64,000 nt of DNA, from positions 62,447,504 to 62,511,503 of the forward strand of contig NC_090280.1 of the NCBI RefSeq assembly GCF_037392515.1. The letters are read 5' to 3'. This DNA is from Haliotis asinina (lineage: Eukaryota; Mollusca; Gastropoda; Lepetellida; Haliotidae). The first letter of the stretch is position 1. Every line of letters starts with the position of its first letter. Below the pieces are notes generated by a model. The model saw nothing but the letters and a program-made list of their open reading frames with translations. It ran no database searches and was not told the origin of the DNA. The translations under genes were made by a program, and so were the position numbers. Below, piece by piece: positions 44,780 to 56,764 of the stretch.

Positions 44780-45134
44780 CGACGAGCAAACCTGTCGTTT
44801 CAAACGAACTGTATATAGAGCCAGCCAATTGTCTTGTGTCCAAATGAAGGCTGTGTTTTCATTTGAAATTGCTTTGCAGACCACTGAACGTATATTCTTG
44901 TGCTGACCAGTCATTCGTCAGACAGGACAAGTCAAAAGTGACAGGGAAGTTTCAACTACATTTCCATGAACGTCTAGAATCTCCACTGAAAAGGGGCTCA
45001 TGAATATATTCTCACGTAAAATAGTTTGCATATGCTCCGGCAGGTGGATGACTTTTGACAAGTGGTCAGAGATGAATAAATCCCTAGACTGACTACCCAA
45101 AAAATAGGGTCAGCCGCCAGAGTCCTGCACTCTG

Positions 45135-45207
45135 TGCCGGAACCCGGGATTGAACCGGGGGCCTTTAGATCTTCAGTCTAACGCTCTCCCAACTGAGCTA
45201 TTCCGGC
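45135..45207 (-). tRNA. trnF-GAA: tRNA-Phe (GAA)
   Basis: Consensus. Spacer GTT, with gaaaagcgg. Confidence 0.97.
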
Positions 45208-45562
45208 CGACGAGCAAACCTGTCGTTTCAAACGAACTGTATATAGAGCCAGCCAATTGTCTTGTGTCCAAATGAAGGCTGTGTTTTCATTTGAAATTGC
45301 TTTGCAGACCACTGAACGTATATTCTTGTGCTGACCAGTCATTCGTCAGACAGGACAAGTCAAAAGTGACAGGGAAGTTTCAACTACATTTCCATGAACG
45401 TCTAGAATCTCCACTGAAAAGCGGCTCATGAATATATTCTCATGTAAAATAGTTTGCATATGCTCCGGCAGGTGGAGGACTTTTGACAAGTGGTCAGAGA
45501 TGAATAAATCCCTAGACTGACTACCCAAAAAATAGGGTCAGCCGCCAGAGTCCTGCACTCTG

Positions 45563-45635
45563 TGCCGGAACCCGGGATTGAACCGGGGGCCTTTAGATCT
45601 TCAGTCTAACGCTCTCCCAACTGAGCTATTCCGGC
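45563..45635 (-). tRNA. trnF-GAA: tRNA-Phe (GAA)
   Basis: Consensus. Spacer GTT. Confidence 0.97.
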
Positions 45636-45990
45636 CGACGAGCAAACCTGTCGTTTCAAACGAACTGTATATAGAGCCAGCCAATTGTCTTGTGTCCAAA
45701 TGAAGGCTGTGTTTTCATTTGAAATTGCTTTGCAGACCACTGAACGTATATTCTTGTGCTGACCAGTCAATCGTCAGACAGGACAAGTCAAAAGTGACAG
45801 GGAAGTTTCAACTACATTTCCATGAACGTCTAGAATCTCCACTGAAAAGGGGCTCATGAATATATTCTCATGTAAAATAGTTTGCATATGCTCCGGCAGG
45901 TGGAGGACTTTTGACAAGTGGTCAGAGATGAATAAATCCCTAGACTGACTACCCAAAAAATAGGGTCAGCCGCCAGAGTCCTGCACTCTG

Positions 45991-46063
45991 TGCCGGAACC
46001 CGGGATTGAACCGGGGGCCTTTAGATCTTCAGTCTAACGCTCTCCCAACTGAGCTATTCCGGC
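45991..46063 (-). tRNA. trnF-GAA: tRNA-Phe (GAA)
   Basis: Consensus. Upstream palindrome changed (ctgtagtttc), as six units to the left. Spacer ATT. Confidence 0.97.
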
Positions 46064-46418
46064 CGACGAGCAAACCTGTAGTTTCAAACGAACTGTATAT
46101 AGAGCCAGCCAATTGTCTTGTGTCCAAATGAAGGCTGTGTTTTCATTTGAAATTGCTTTGCAGACCACTGAACGTATATTCTTGTGCTGACCAGTCATTC
46201 GTCAGACAGGACAAGTCAAAAGTGACAGGGAAGTTTCAACTACATTTCCATGAACGTCTAGAATCTCCACTGAAAAGGGGCTCATGAATATATTCTCATG
46301 TAAAATAGTTTGCATATGCTCCGGCAGGTGGATGACTTTTGACAAGTGGTCAGAGATGAATAAATCCCTAGACTGACTACCCAAAAAATAGGGTCAGCCG
46401 CCAGAGTCCTGCACTCTG

Positions 46419-46491
46419 TGCCGGAACCCGGGATTGAACCGGGGGCCTTTAGATCTTCAGTCTAACGCTCTCCCAACTGAGCTATTCCGGC
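46419..46491 (-). tRNA. trnF-GAA: tRNA-Phe (GAA)
   Basis: Consensus. Spacer ATC. Confidence 0.97.
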
Positions 46492-46846
46492 CGACGAGCA
46501 AACCTGTCGTTTCAAACGAACTGTATATAGAGCCAGCCAATTGTCTTGTGTCCAAATGAAGGCTGTGTTTTCATTTGAAATTGCTTTGCAGACCACTGAA
46601 CGTATATTCTTGTGCTGACCAGTCATTCGTCAGACAGGACAAGTCAAAAGTGACAGGGAAGTTTCAACTACATTTCCATGAACGTCTAGAATCTCCACTG
46701 AAAAGGGGCTCATGAATATATTCTCACGTAAAATAGTTTGCATATGCTCCGGCAGGTGGATGACTTTTGACAAGTGGTCAGAGATGAATAAATCCCTAGA
46801 CTGACTACCCAAAAAATAGGGTCAGCCGCCAGAGTCCTGCACTCTG

Positions 46847-46919
46847 TGCCGGAACCCGGGATTGAACCGGGGGCCTTTAGATCTTCAGTCTAACGCTCTC
46901 CCAACTGAGCTATTCCGGC
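46847..46919 (-). tRNA. trnF-GAA: tRNA-Phe (GAA)
   Basis: Consensus. Spacer GTT, with gaaaagggtct and tttggatatgc. Confidence 0.97.
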
Positions 46920-47274
46920 CGACGAGCAAACCTGTCGTTTCAAACGAACTGTATATAGAGCCAGCCAATTGTCTTGTGTCCAAATGAAGGCTGTGTTTTC
47001 ATTTGAAATTGCTTTGCAGACCACTGAACGTATATTCTTGTGCTGACCAGTCATTCGTCAGACAGGACAAGTCAAAAGTGACAGGGAAGTTTCAACTACA
47101 TTTCCATGAACGTCTAGAATCTCCACTGAAAAGGGTCTCATGAATATATTCTCATGTAAAATAGTTTGGATATGCTCCGGCAGGTGGAGGACTTTTGACA
47201 AGTGGTCAGAGATGAATAAATCCCTAGACTGACTACCCAAAAAATAGGGTCAGCCGCCAGAGTCCTGCACTCTG

Positions 47275-47347
47275 TGCCGGAACCCGGGATTGAACCGGGG
47301 GCCTTTAGATCTTCAGTCTAACGCTCTCCCAACTGAGCTATTCCGGC
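47275..47347 (-). tRNA. trnF-GAA: tRNA-Phe (GAA)
   Basis: Consensus. Spacer ATC. Confidence 0.97.
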
Positions 47348-47702
47348 CGACGAGCAAACCTGTCGTTTCAAACGAACTGTATATAGAGCCAGCCAATTGT
47401 CTTGTGTCCAAATGAAGGCTGTGTTTTCATTTGAAATTGCTTTGCAGACCACTGAACGTATATTCTTGTGCTGACCAGTCATTCGTCAGACAGGACAAGT
47501 CAAAAGTGACAGGGAAGTTTCAACTACATTTCCATGAACGTCTAGAATCTCCACTGAAAAGGGGCTCATGAATATATTCTCACGTAAAATAGTTTGCATA
47601 TGCTCCGGCAGGTGGATGACTTTTGACAAGTGGTCAGAGATGAATAAATCCCTAGACTGACTACCCAAAAAATAGGGTCAGCCGCCAGAGTCCTGCACTC
47701 TG

Positions 47703-47775
47703 TGCCGGAACCCGGGATTGAACCGGGGGCCTTTAGATCTTCAGTCTAACGCTCTCCCAACTGAGCTATTCCGGC
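47703..47775 (-). tRNA. trnF-GAA: tRNA-Phe (GAA)
   Basis: Consensus. Spacer GTT, with gaaaagcgg. Confidence 0.97.
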
Positions 47776-48130
47776 CGACGAGCAAACCTGTCGTTTCAAA
47801 CGAACTGTATATAGAGCCAGCCAATTGTCTTGTGTCCAAATGAAGGCTGTGTTTTCATTTGAAATTGCTTTGCAGACCACTGAACGTATATTCTTGTGCT
47901 GACCAGTCATTCGTCAGACAGGACAAGTCAAAAGTGACAGGGAAGTTTCAACTACATTTCCATGAACGTCTAGAATCTCCACTGAAAAGCGGCTCATGAA
48001 TATATTCTCATGTAAAATAGTTTGCATATGCTCCGGCAGGTGGAGGACTTTTGACAAGTGGTCAGAGATGAATAAATCCCTAGACTGACTACCCAAAAAA
48101 TAGGGTCAGCCGCCAGAGTCCTGCACTCTG

Positions 48131-48203
48131 TGCCGGAACCCGGGATTGAACCGGGGGCCTTTAGATCTTCAGTCTAACGCTCTCCCAACTGAGCTATTCC
48201 GGC
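48131..48203 (-). tRNA. trnF-GAA: tRNA-Phe (GAA)
   Basis: Consensus. Spacer ATT. Confidence 0.97.
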
Positions 48204-48558
48204 CGACGAGCAAACCTGTCGTTTCAAACGAACTGTATATAGAGCCAGCCAATTGTCTTGTGTCCAAATGAAGGCTGTGTTTTCATTTGAAATTGCTTTG
48301 CAGACCACTGAACGTATATTCTTGTGCTGACCAGTCATTCGTCAGACAGGACAAGTCAAAAGTGACAGGGAAGTTTCAACTACATTTCCATGAACGTCTA
48401 GAATCTCCACTGAAAAGGGGCTCATGAATATATTCTCATGTAAAATAGTTTGCATATGCTCCGGCAGGTGGATGACTTTTGACAAGTGGTCAGAGATGAA
48501 TAAATCCCTAGACTGACTACCCAAAAAATAGGGTCAGCCGCCAGAGTCCTGCACTCTG

Positions 48559-48631
48559 TGCCGGAACCCGGGATTGAACCGGGGGCCTTTAGATCTTCAG
48601 TCTAACGCTCTCCCAACTGAGCTATTCCGGC
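48559..48631 (-). tRNA. trnF-GAA: tRNA-Phe (GAA)
   Basis: Consensus. Spacer ATC. Confidence 0.97.
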
Positions 48632-48986
48632 CGACGAGCAAACCTGTCGTTTCAAACGAACTGTATATAGAGCCAGCCAATTGTCTTGTGTCCAAATGAA
48701 GGCTGTGTTTTCATTTGAAATTGCTTTGCAGACCACTGAACGTATATTCTTGTGCTGACCAGTCATTCGTCAGACAGGACAAGTCAAAAGTGACAGGGAA
48801 GTTTCAACTACATTTCCATGAACGTCTAGAATCTCCACTGAAAAGGGGCTCATGAATATATTCTCACGTAAAATAGTTTGCATATGCTCCGGCAGGTGGA
48901 TGACTTTTGACAAGTGGTCAGAGATGAATAAATCCCTAGACTGACTACCCAAAAAATAGGGTCAGCCGCCAGAGTCCTGCACTCTG

Positions 48987-49059
48987 TGCCGGAACCCGGG
49001 ATTGAACCGGGGGCCTTTAGATCTTCAGTCTAACGCTCTCCCAACTGAGCTATTCCGGC
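48987..49059 (-). tRNA. trnF-GAA: tRNA-Phe (GAA)
   Basis: Consensus. Spacer GTT, with gaaaagcgg. Confidence 0.97.
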
Positions 49060-49414
49060 CGACGAGCAAACCTGTCGTTTCAAACGAACTGTATATAGAG
49101 CCAGCCAATTGTCTTGTGTCCAAATGAAGGCTGTGTTTTCATTTGAAATTGCTTTGCAGACCACTGAACGTATATTCTTGTGCTGACCAGTCATTCGTCA
49201 GACAGGACAAGTCAAAAGTGACAGGGAAGTTTCAACTACATTTCCATGAACGTCTAGAATCTCCACTGAAAAGCGGCTCATGAATATATTCTCATGTAAA
49301 ATAGTTTGCATATGCTCCGGCAGGTGGAGGACTTTTGACAAGTGGTCAGAGATGAATAAATCCCTAGACTGACTACCCAAAAAATAGGGTCAGCCGCCAG
49401 AGTCCTGCACTCTG

Positions 49415-49487
49415 TGCCGGAACCCGGGATTGAACCGGGGGCCTTTAGATCTTCAGTCTAACGCTCTCCCAACTGAGCTATTCCGGC
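49415..49487 (-). tRNA. trnF-GAA: tRNA-Phe (GAA)
   Basis: Consensus. Spacer ATT. Confidence 0.97.
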
Positions 49488-49842
49488 CGACGAGCAAACC
49501 TGTCGTTTCAAACGAACTGTATATAGAGCCAGCCAATTGTCTTGTGTCCAAATGAAGGCTGTGTTTTCATTTGAAATTGCTTTGCAGACCACTGAACGTA
49601 TATTCTTGTGCTGACCAGTCATTCGTCAGACAGGACAAGTCAAAAGTGACAGGGAAGTTTCAACTACATTTCCATGAACGTCTAGAATCTCCACTGAAAA
49701 GGGGCTCATGAATATATTCTCATGTAAAATAGTTTGCATATGCTCCGGCAGGTGGATGACTTTTGACAAGTGGTCAGAGATGAATAAATCCCTAGACTGA
49801 CTACCCAAAAAATAGGGTCAGCCGCCAGAGTCCTGCACTCTG

Positions 49843-49915
49843 TGCCGGAACCCGGGATTGAACCGGGGGCCTTTAGATCTTCAGTCTAACGCTCTCCCAA
49901 CTGAGCTATTCCGGC
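49843..49915 (-). tRNA. trnF-GAA: tRNA-Phe (GAA)
   Basis: Consensus. Spacer ATT. Confidence 0.97.
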
Positions 49916-50270
49916 CGACGAGCAAACCTGTCGTTTCAAACGAACTGTATATAGAGCCAGCCAATTGTCTTGTGTCCAAATGAAGGCTGTGTTTTCATTT
50001 GAAATTGCTTTGCAGACCACTGAACGTATATTCTTGTGCTGACCAGTCATTCGTCAGACAGGACAAGTCAAAAGTGACAGGGAAGTTTCAACTACATTTC
50101 CATGAACGTCTAGAATCTCCACTGAAAAGGGGCTCATGAATATATTCTCATGTAAAATAGTTTGCATATGCTCCGGCAGGTGGATGACTTTTGACAAGTG
50201 GTCAGAGATGAATAAATCCCTAGACTGACTACCCAATAAATAGGGTCAGCCGCCAGAGTCCTGCACTCTG

Positions 50271-50343
50271 TGCCGGAACCCGGGATTGAACCGGGGGCCT
50301 TTAGATCTTCAGTCTAACGCTCTCCCAACTGAGCTATTCCGGC
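50271..50343 (-). tRNA. trnF-GAA: tRNA-Phe (GAA)
   Basis: Consensus. Terminator broken, normal hairpin loop, upstream flank gagcaatcctg. Spacer GTT. Confidence 0.97.
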
Positions 50344-50698
50344 CGACGAGCAATCCTGTCGTTTCAAACGAACTGTATATAGAGCCAGCCAATTGTCTTG
50401 TGTCCAAATGAAGGCTGTGTTTTCATTTGAAATTGCTTTGCAGACCACTGAACGTATATTCTTGTGCTGACCAGTCATTCGTCAGACAGGACAAGTCAAA
50501 AGTGACAGGGAAGTTTCAACTACATTTCCATGAACGTCTAGAATCTCCACTGAAAAGGGGCTCATGAATATATTCTCATGTAAAATAGTTTGCATATGCT
50601 CCGGCAGGTGGAGGACTTTTGACAAGTGGTCAGAGATGAATAAATCCCTAGACTGACTACCCAAAAAATAGGGTCAGCCGCCAGAGTCCTGCACTCTG

Positions 50699-50771
50699 TG
50701 CCGGAACCCGGGATTGAACCGGGGGCCTTTAGATCTTCAGTCTAACGCTCTCCCAACTGAGCTATTCCGGC
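50699..50771 (-). tRNA. trnF-GAA: tRNA-Phe (GAA)
   Basis: Consensus. Spacer ATT. Confidence 0.97.
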
Positions 50772-51126
50772 CGACGAGCAAACCTGTCGTTTCAAACGAA
50801 CTGTATATAGAGCCAGCCAATTGTCTTGTGTCCAAATGAAGGCTGTGTTTTCATTTGAAATTGCTTTGCAGACCACTGAACGTATATTCTTGTGCTGACC
50901 AGTCATTCGTCAGACAGGACAAGTCAAAAGTGACAGGGAAGTTTCAACTACATTTCCATGAACGTCTAGAATCTCCACTGAAAAGGGGCTCATGAATATA
51001 TTCTCATGTAAAATAGTTTGCATATGCTCCGGCAGGTGGATGACTTTTGACAAGTGGTCAGAGATGAATAAATCCCTAGACTGACTACCCAATAAATAGG
51101 GTCAGCCGCCAGAGTCCTGCACTCTG

Positions 51127-51199
51127 TGCCGGAACCCGGGATTGAACCGGGGGCCTTTAGATCTTCAGTCTAACGCTCTCCCAACTGAGCTATTCCGGC
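51127..51199 (-). tRNA. trnF-GAA: tRNA-Phe (GAA)
   Basis: Consensus. Terminator broken, upstream flank gagcaatcctg. Spacer AGC, the most diverged one (ctcaagaaatttatt, one base longer). Confidence 0.97.
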
Positions 51200-51555
51200 C
51201 GACGAGCAATCCTGTCGTTTCAAACGAACTGTATATAGAGCCAGCCAATTGTCTTGTGTCCAAATGAAGGCTGTGTTTTCATTTGAAATTGCTTTGCAGA
51301 CCACTGAACGTATATTCTTGTGCTGACCAGTCATTCGTCAGACAGGACAAGTCAAAAGTGACAGGGAAGTTTCAACTACATGTCCATGAACGTCTAGAAT
51401 CTCCATTGAAAAGGGGCTCAAGAAATTTATTCTCACGTAAAATAGTTTGCATATGCTCCGGCAGGTGGATGACTTTTGACAAGTGGTCAGAGATGAATAA
51501 ATCCCTAGGCTGACTACCCAAAAAATAGGGTCAGCCGCCAGAGTCCTGCACTCTG

Positions 51556-51628
51556 TGCCGGAACCCGGGATTGAACCGGGGGCCTTTAGATCTTCAGTCT
51601 AACGCTCTCCCAACTGAGCTATTCCGGC
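51556..51628 (-). tRNA. trnF-GAA: tRNA-Phe (GAA)
   Basis: Consensus. Spacer ATT. Confidence 0.97.
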
Positions 51629-51983
51629 CGACGAGCAAACCTGTCGTTTCAAACGAACTGTATATAGAGCCAGCCAATTGTCTTGTGTCCAAATGAAGGC
51701 TGTGTTTTCATTTGAAATTGCTTTGCAGACCACTGAACGTATATTCTTGTGCTGACCAGTCATTCGTCAGACAGGACAAGTCAAAAGTGACAGGGAAGTT
51801 TCAACTACATTTCCATGAACGTCTAGAATCTCCACTGAAAAGGGGCTCATGAATATATTCTCATGTAAAATAGTTTGCATATGCTCCGGCAGGTGGATGA
51901 CTTTTGACAAGTGGTCAGAGATGAATAAATCCCTAGACTGACTACCCAAAAAATAGGGTCAGCCGCCAGAGTCCTGCACTCTG

Positions 51984-52056
51984 TGCCGGAACCCGGGATT
52001 GAACCGGGGGCCTTTAGATCTTCAGTCTAACGCTCTCCCAACTGAGCTATTCCGGC
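51984..52056 (-). tRNA. trnF-GAA: tRNA-Phe (GAA)
   Basis: Consensus. Spacer AGC. Confidence 0.97.
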
Positions 52057-52411
52057 CGACGAGCAAACCTGTCGTTTCAAACGAACTGTATATAGAGCCA
52101 GCCAATTGTCTTGTGTCCAAATGAAGGCTGTGTTTTCATTTGAAATTGCTTTGCAGACCACTGAACGTATATTCTTGTGCTGACCAGTCATTCGTCAGAC
52201 AGGACAAGTCAAAAGTGACAGGGAAGTTTCAACTACATGTCCATGAACGTCTAGAATCTCCACTGAAAAGGGGCTCATGAATATATTCTCACGTAAAATA
52301 GTTTGCATATGCTCCGGCAGGTGGATGACTTTTGACAAGTGGTCAGAGATGAATAAATCCCTAGACTGACTACCCAAAAAATAGGGTCAGCCGCCAGAGT
52401 CCTGCACTCTG

Positions 52412-52484
52412 TGCCGGAACCCGGGATTGAACCGGGGGCCTTTAGATCTTCAGTCTAACGCTCTCCCAACTGAGCTATTCCGGC
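52412..52484 (-). tRNA. trnF-GAA: tRNA-Phe (GAA)
   Basis: Consensus. Spacer ATT. Confidence 0.97.
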
Positions 52485-52839
52485 CGACGAGCAAACCTGT
52501 CGTTTCAAACGAACTGTATATAGAGCCAGCCAATTGTCTTGTGTCCAAATGAAGGCTGTGTTTTCATTTGAAATTGCTTTGCAGACCACTGAACGTATAT
52601 TCTTGTGCTGACCAGTCATTCGTCAGACAGGACAAGTCAAAAGTGACAGGGAAGTTTCAACTACATTTCCATGAACGTCTAGAATCTCCACTGAAAAGGG
52701 GCTCATGAATATATTCTCATGTAAAATAGTTTGCATATGCTCCGGCAGGTGGATGACTTTTGACAAGTGGTCAGAGATGAATAAATCCCTAGACTGACTA
52801 CCCAAAAAATAGGGTCAGCCACCAGAGTCCTGCACTCTG

Positions 52840-52912
52840 TGCCGGAACCCGGGATTGAACCGGGGGCCTTTAGATCTTCAGTCTAACGCTCTCCCAACTG
52901 AGCTATTCCGGC
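52840..52912 (-). tRNA. trnF-GAA: tRNA-Phe (GAA)
   Basis: Consensus. Trailer variant gccaccag. Spacer GTT, with aatctctact. Confidence 0.97.
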
Positions 52913-53267
52913 CGACGAGCAAACCTGTCGTTTCAAACGAACTGTATATAGAGCCAGCCAATTGTCTTGTGTCCAAATGAAGGCTGTGTTTTCATTTGAA
53001 ATTGCTTTGCAGACCACTGAACGTATATTCTTGTGCTGACCAGTCATTCGTCAGACAGGACAAGTCAAAAGTGACAGGGAAGTTTCAACTACATTTCCAT
53101 GAACGTCTAGAATCTCTACTGAAAAGGGGCTCATGAATATATTCTCATGTAAAATAGTTTGCATATGCTCCGGCAGGTGGAGGACTTTTGACAAGTGGTC
53201 AGAGATGAATAAATCCCTAGACTGACTACCCAAAAAATAGGGTCAGCCGCCAGAGTCCTGCACTCTG

Positions 53268-53340
53268 TGCCGGAACCCGGGATTGAACCGGGGGCCTTTA
53301 GATCTTCAGTCTAACGCTCTCCCAACTGAGCTATTCCGGC
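53268..53340 (-). tRNA. trnF-GAA: tRNA-Phe (GAA)
   Basis: Consensus. Upstream flank gagcaatcctg. Spacer AGC, with ctccattg shared with the unit at 51127. Confidence 0.97.
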
Positions 53341-53695
53341 CGACGAGCAATCCTGTCGTTTCAAACGAACTGTATATAGAGCCAGCCAATTGTCTTGTGT
53401 CCAAATGAAGGCTGTGTTTTCATTTGAAATTGCTTTGCAGACCACTGAACGTATATTCTTGTGCTGACCAGTCATTCGTCAGACAGGACAAGTCAAAAGT
53501 GACAGGGAAGTTTCAACTACATGTCCATGAACGTCTAGAATCTCCATTGAAAAGGGGCTCATGAATATATTCTCACGTAAAATAGTTTGCATATGCTCCG
53601 GCAGGTGGATGACTTTTGACAAGTGGTCAGAGATGAATAAATCCCTAGACTGACTACCCAAAAAATAGGGTCAGCCGCCAGAGTCCTGCACTCTG

Positions 53696-53768
53696 TGCCG
53701 GAACCCGGGATTGAACCGGGGGCCTTTAGATCTTCAGTCTAACGCTCTCCCAACTGAGCTATTCCGGC
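53696..53768 (-). tRNA. trnF-GAA: tRNA-Phe (GAA)
   Basis: Consensus. Spacer ATT. Confidence 0.97.
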
Positions 53769-54123
53769 CGACGAGCAAACCTGTCGTTTCAAACGAACTG
53801 TATATAGAGCCAGCCAATTGTCTTGTGTCCAAATGAAGGCTGTGTTTTCATTTGAAATTGCTTTGCAGACCACTGAACGTATATTCTTGTGCTGACCAGT
53901 CATTCGTCAGACAGGACAAGTCAAAAGTGACAGGGAAGTTTCAACTACATTTCCATGAACGTCTAGAATCTCCACTGAAAAGGGGCTCATGAATATATTC
54001 TCATGTAAAATAGTTTGCATATGCTCCGGCAGGTGGATGACTTTTGACAAGTGGTCAGAGATGAATAAATCCCTAGACTGACTACCCAAAAAATAGGGTC
54101 AGCCGCCAGAGTCCTGCACTCTG

Positions 54124-54196
54124 TGCCGGAACCCGGGATTGAACCGGGGGCCTTTAGATCTTCAGTCTAACGCTCTCCCAACTGAGCTATTCCGGC
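54124..54196 (-). tRNA. trnF-GAA: tRNA-Phe (GAA)
   Basis: Consensus. Spacer AGC. Confidence 0.97.
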
Positions 54197-54551
54197 CGAC
54201 GAGCAAACCTGTCGTTTCAAACGAACTGTATATAGAGCCAGCCAATTGTCTTGTGTCCAAATGAAGGCTGTGTTTTCATTTGAAATTGCTTTGCAGACCA
54301 CTGAACGTATATTCTTGTGCTGACCAGTCATTCGTCAGACAGGACAAGTCAAAAGTGACAGGGAAGTTTCAACTACATGTCCATGAACGTCTAGAATCTC
54401 CACTGAAAAGGGGCTCATGAATATATTCTCACGTAAAATAGTTTGCATATGCTCCGGCAGGTGGATGACTTTTGACAAGTGGTCAGAGATGAATAAATCC
54501 CTAGACTGACTACCCAAAAAATAGGGTCAGCCGCCAGAGTCCTGCACTCTG

Positions 54552-54624
54552 TGCCGGAACCCGGGATTGAACCGGGGGCCTTTAGATCTTCAGTCTAACG
54601 CTCTCCCAACTGAGCTATTCCGGC
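54552..54624 (-). tRNA. trnF-GAA: tRNA-Phe (GAA)
   Basis: Consensus. Spacer ATT, with cagacacgac. Confidence 0.97.
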
Positions 54625-54979
54625 CGACGAGCAAACCTGTCGTTTCAAACGAACTGTATATAGAGCCAGCCAATTGTCTTGTGTCCAAATGAAGGCTGTG
54701 TTTTCATTTGAAATTGCTTTGCAGACCACTGAACGTATATTCTTGTGCTGACCAGTCATTCGTCAGACACGACAAGTCAAAAGTGACAGGGAAGTTTCAA
54801 CTACATTTCCATGAACGTCTAGAATCTCCACTGAAAAGGGGCTCATGAATATATTCTCATGTAAAATAGTTTGCATATGCTCCGGCAGGTGGATGACTTT
54901 TGACAAGTGGTCAGAGATGAATAAATCCCTAGACTGACTACCCAAAAAATAGGGTCAGCCACCAGAGTCCTGCACTCTG

Positions 54980-55052
54980 TGCCGGAACCCGGGATTGAAC
55001 CGGGGGCCTTTAGATCTTCAGTCTAACGCTCTCCCAACTGAGCTATTCCGGC
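54980..55052 (-). tRNA. trnF-GAA: tRNA-Phe (GAA)
   Basis: Consensus. Trailer variant gccaccag. Spacer GTT, with aatctctact. Confidence 0.97.
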
Positions 55053-55407
55053 CGACGAGCAAACCTGTCGTTTCAAACGAACTGTATATAGAGCCAGCCA
55101 ATTGTCTTGTGTCCAAATGAAGGCTGTGTTTTCATTTGAAATTGCTTTGCAGACCACTGAACGTATATTCTTGTGCTGACCAGTCATTCGTCAGACAGGA
55201 CAAGTCAAAAGTGACAGGGAAGTTTCAACTACATTTCCATGAACGTCTAGAATCTCTACTGAAAAGGGGCTCATGAATATATTCTCATGTAAAATAGTTT
55301 GCATATGCTCCGGCAGGTGGAGGACTTTTGACAAGTGGTCAGAGATGAATAAATCCCTAGACTGACTACCCAAAAAATAGGGTCAGCCGCCAGAGTCCTG
55401 CACTCTG

Positions 55408-55480
55408 TGCCGGAACCCGGGATTGAACCGGGGGCCTTTAGATCTTCAGTCTAACGCTCTCCCAACTGAGCTATTCCGGC
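55408..55480 (-). tRNA. trnF-GAA: tRNA-Phe (GAA)
   Basis: Consensus. Spacer ATT. Confidence 0.97.
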
Positions 55481-55835
55481 CGACGAGCAAACCTGTCGTT
55501 TCAAACGAACTGTATATAGAGCCAGCCAATTGTCTTGTGTCCAAATGAAGGCTGTGTTTTCATTTGAAATTGCTTTGCAGACCACTGAACGTATATTCTT
55601 GTGCTGACCAGTCATTCGTCAGACAGGACAAGTCAAAAGTGACAGGGAAGTTTCAACTACATTTCCATGAACGTCTAGAATCTCCACTGAAAAGGGGCTC
55701 ATGAATATATTCTCATGTAAAATAGTTTGCATATGCTCCGGCAGGTGGATGACTTTTGACAAGTGGTCAGAGATGAATAAATCCCTAGACTGACTACCCA
55801 AAAAATAGGGTCAGCCGCCAGAGTCCTGCACTCTG

Positions 55836-55908
55836 TGCCGGAACCCGGGATTGAACCGGGGGCCTTTAGATCTTCAGTCTAACGCTCTCCCAACTGAGCT
55901 ATTCCGGC
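55836..55908 (-). tRNA. trnF-GAA: tRNA-Phe (GAA)
   Basis: Consensus. Spacer GTT. Confidence 0.97.
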
Positions 55909-56263
55909 CGACGAGCAAACCTGTCGTTTCAAACGAACTGTATATAGAGCCAGCCAATTGTCTTGTGTCCAAATGAAGGCTGTGTTTTCATTTGAAATTG
56001 CTTTGCAGACCACTGAACGTATATTCTTGTGCTGACCAGTCATTCGTCAGACAGGACAAGTCAAAAGTGACAGGGAAGTTTCAACTACATTTCCATGAAC
56101 GTCTAGAATCTCCACTGAAAAGGGGCTCATGAATATATTCTCATGTAAAATAGTTTGCATATGCTCCGGCAGGTGGAGGACTTTTGACAAGTGGTCAGAG
56201 ATGAATAAATCCCTAGACTGACTACCCAAAAAATAGGGTCAGCCACCAGAGTCCTGCACTCTG

Positions 56264-56336
56264 TGCCGGAACCCGGGATTGAACCGGGGGCCTTTAGATC
56301 TTCAGTCTAACGCTCTCCCAACTGAGCTATTCCGGC
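56264..56336 (-). tRNA. trnF-GAA: tRNA-Phe (GAA)
   Basis: Consensus. Trailer variant gccaccag. Spacer GTT, with aatctctact. Confidence 0.97.
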
Positions 56337-56691
56337 CGACGAGCAAACCTGTCGTTTCAAACGAACTGTATATAGAGCCAGCCAATTGTCTTGTGTCCAA
56401 ATGAAGGCTGTGTTTTCATTTGAAATTGCTTTGCAGACCACTGAACGTATATTCTTGTGCTGACCAGTCATTCGTCAGACAGGACAAGTCAAAAGTGACA
56501 GGGAAGTTTCAACTACATTTCCATGAACGTCTAGAATCTCTACTGAAAAGGGGCTCATGAATATATTCTCATGTAAAATAGTTTGCATATGCTCCGGCAG
56601 GTGGAGGACTTTTGACAAGTGGTCAGAGATGAATAAATCCCTAGACTGACTACCCAAAAAATAGGGTCAGCCGCCAGAGTCCTGCACTCTG

Positions 56692-56764
56692 TGCCGGAAC
56701 CCGGGATTGAACCGGGGGCCTTTAGATCTTCAGTCTAACGCTCTCCCAACTGAGCTATTCCGGC
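56692..56764 (-). tRNA. trnF-GAA: tRNA-Phe (GAA)
   Basis: Consensus. Spacer ATT. Confidence 0.97.

Larger units (their letters stand above)
43423..48558. repeat. Higher-order block: 6-unit period repeated twice (2568 bp)
   Basis: The ctgtagtttc variant (43510 and 46078), followed by ATC, GTT with gggtct/ggatatgc, ATC, and GTT with gaaaagcgg, recurs at 2568 bp. The last unit differs (GTT against ATT). Its final three units (47275-48558) are followed by another similar triple at 48559-49842. Confidence 0.88.
51127..55407. repeat. Higher-order block: 5 units repeated twice
   Basis: 51127-53267 and 53268-55407 share gagcaatcctg with ctccattg in the first unit, then ATT, AGC, ATT, and a gccaccag trailer with aatctctact in the fifth. 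The first copy is one base longer because of its diverged first spacer. Confidence 0.88.

Noticed and set aside
51283-51513. A 76-codon plus-strand frame in the array
   Set aside because: Open only because of private changes in one diverged spacer; it is closed in the other units.
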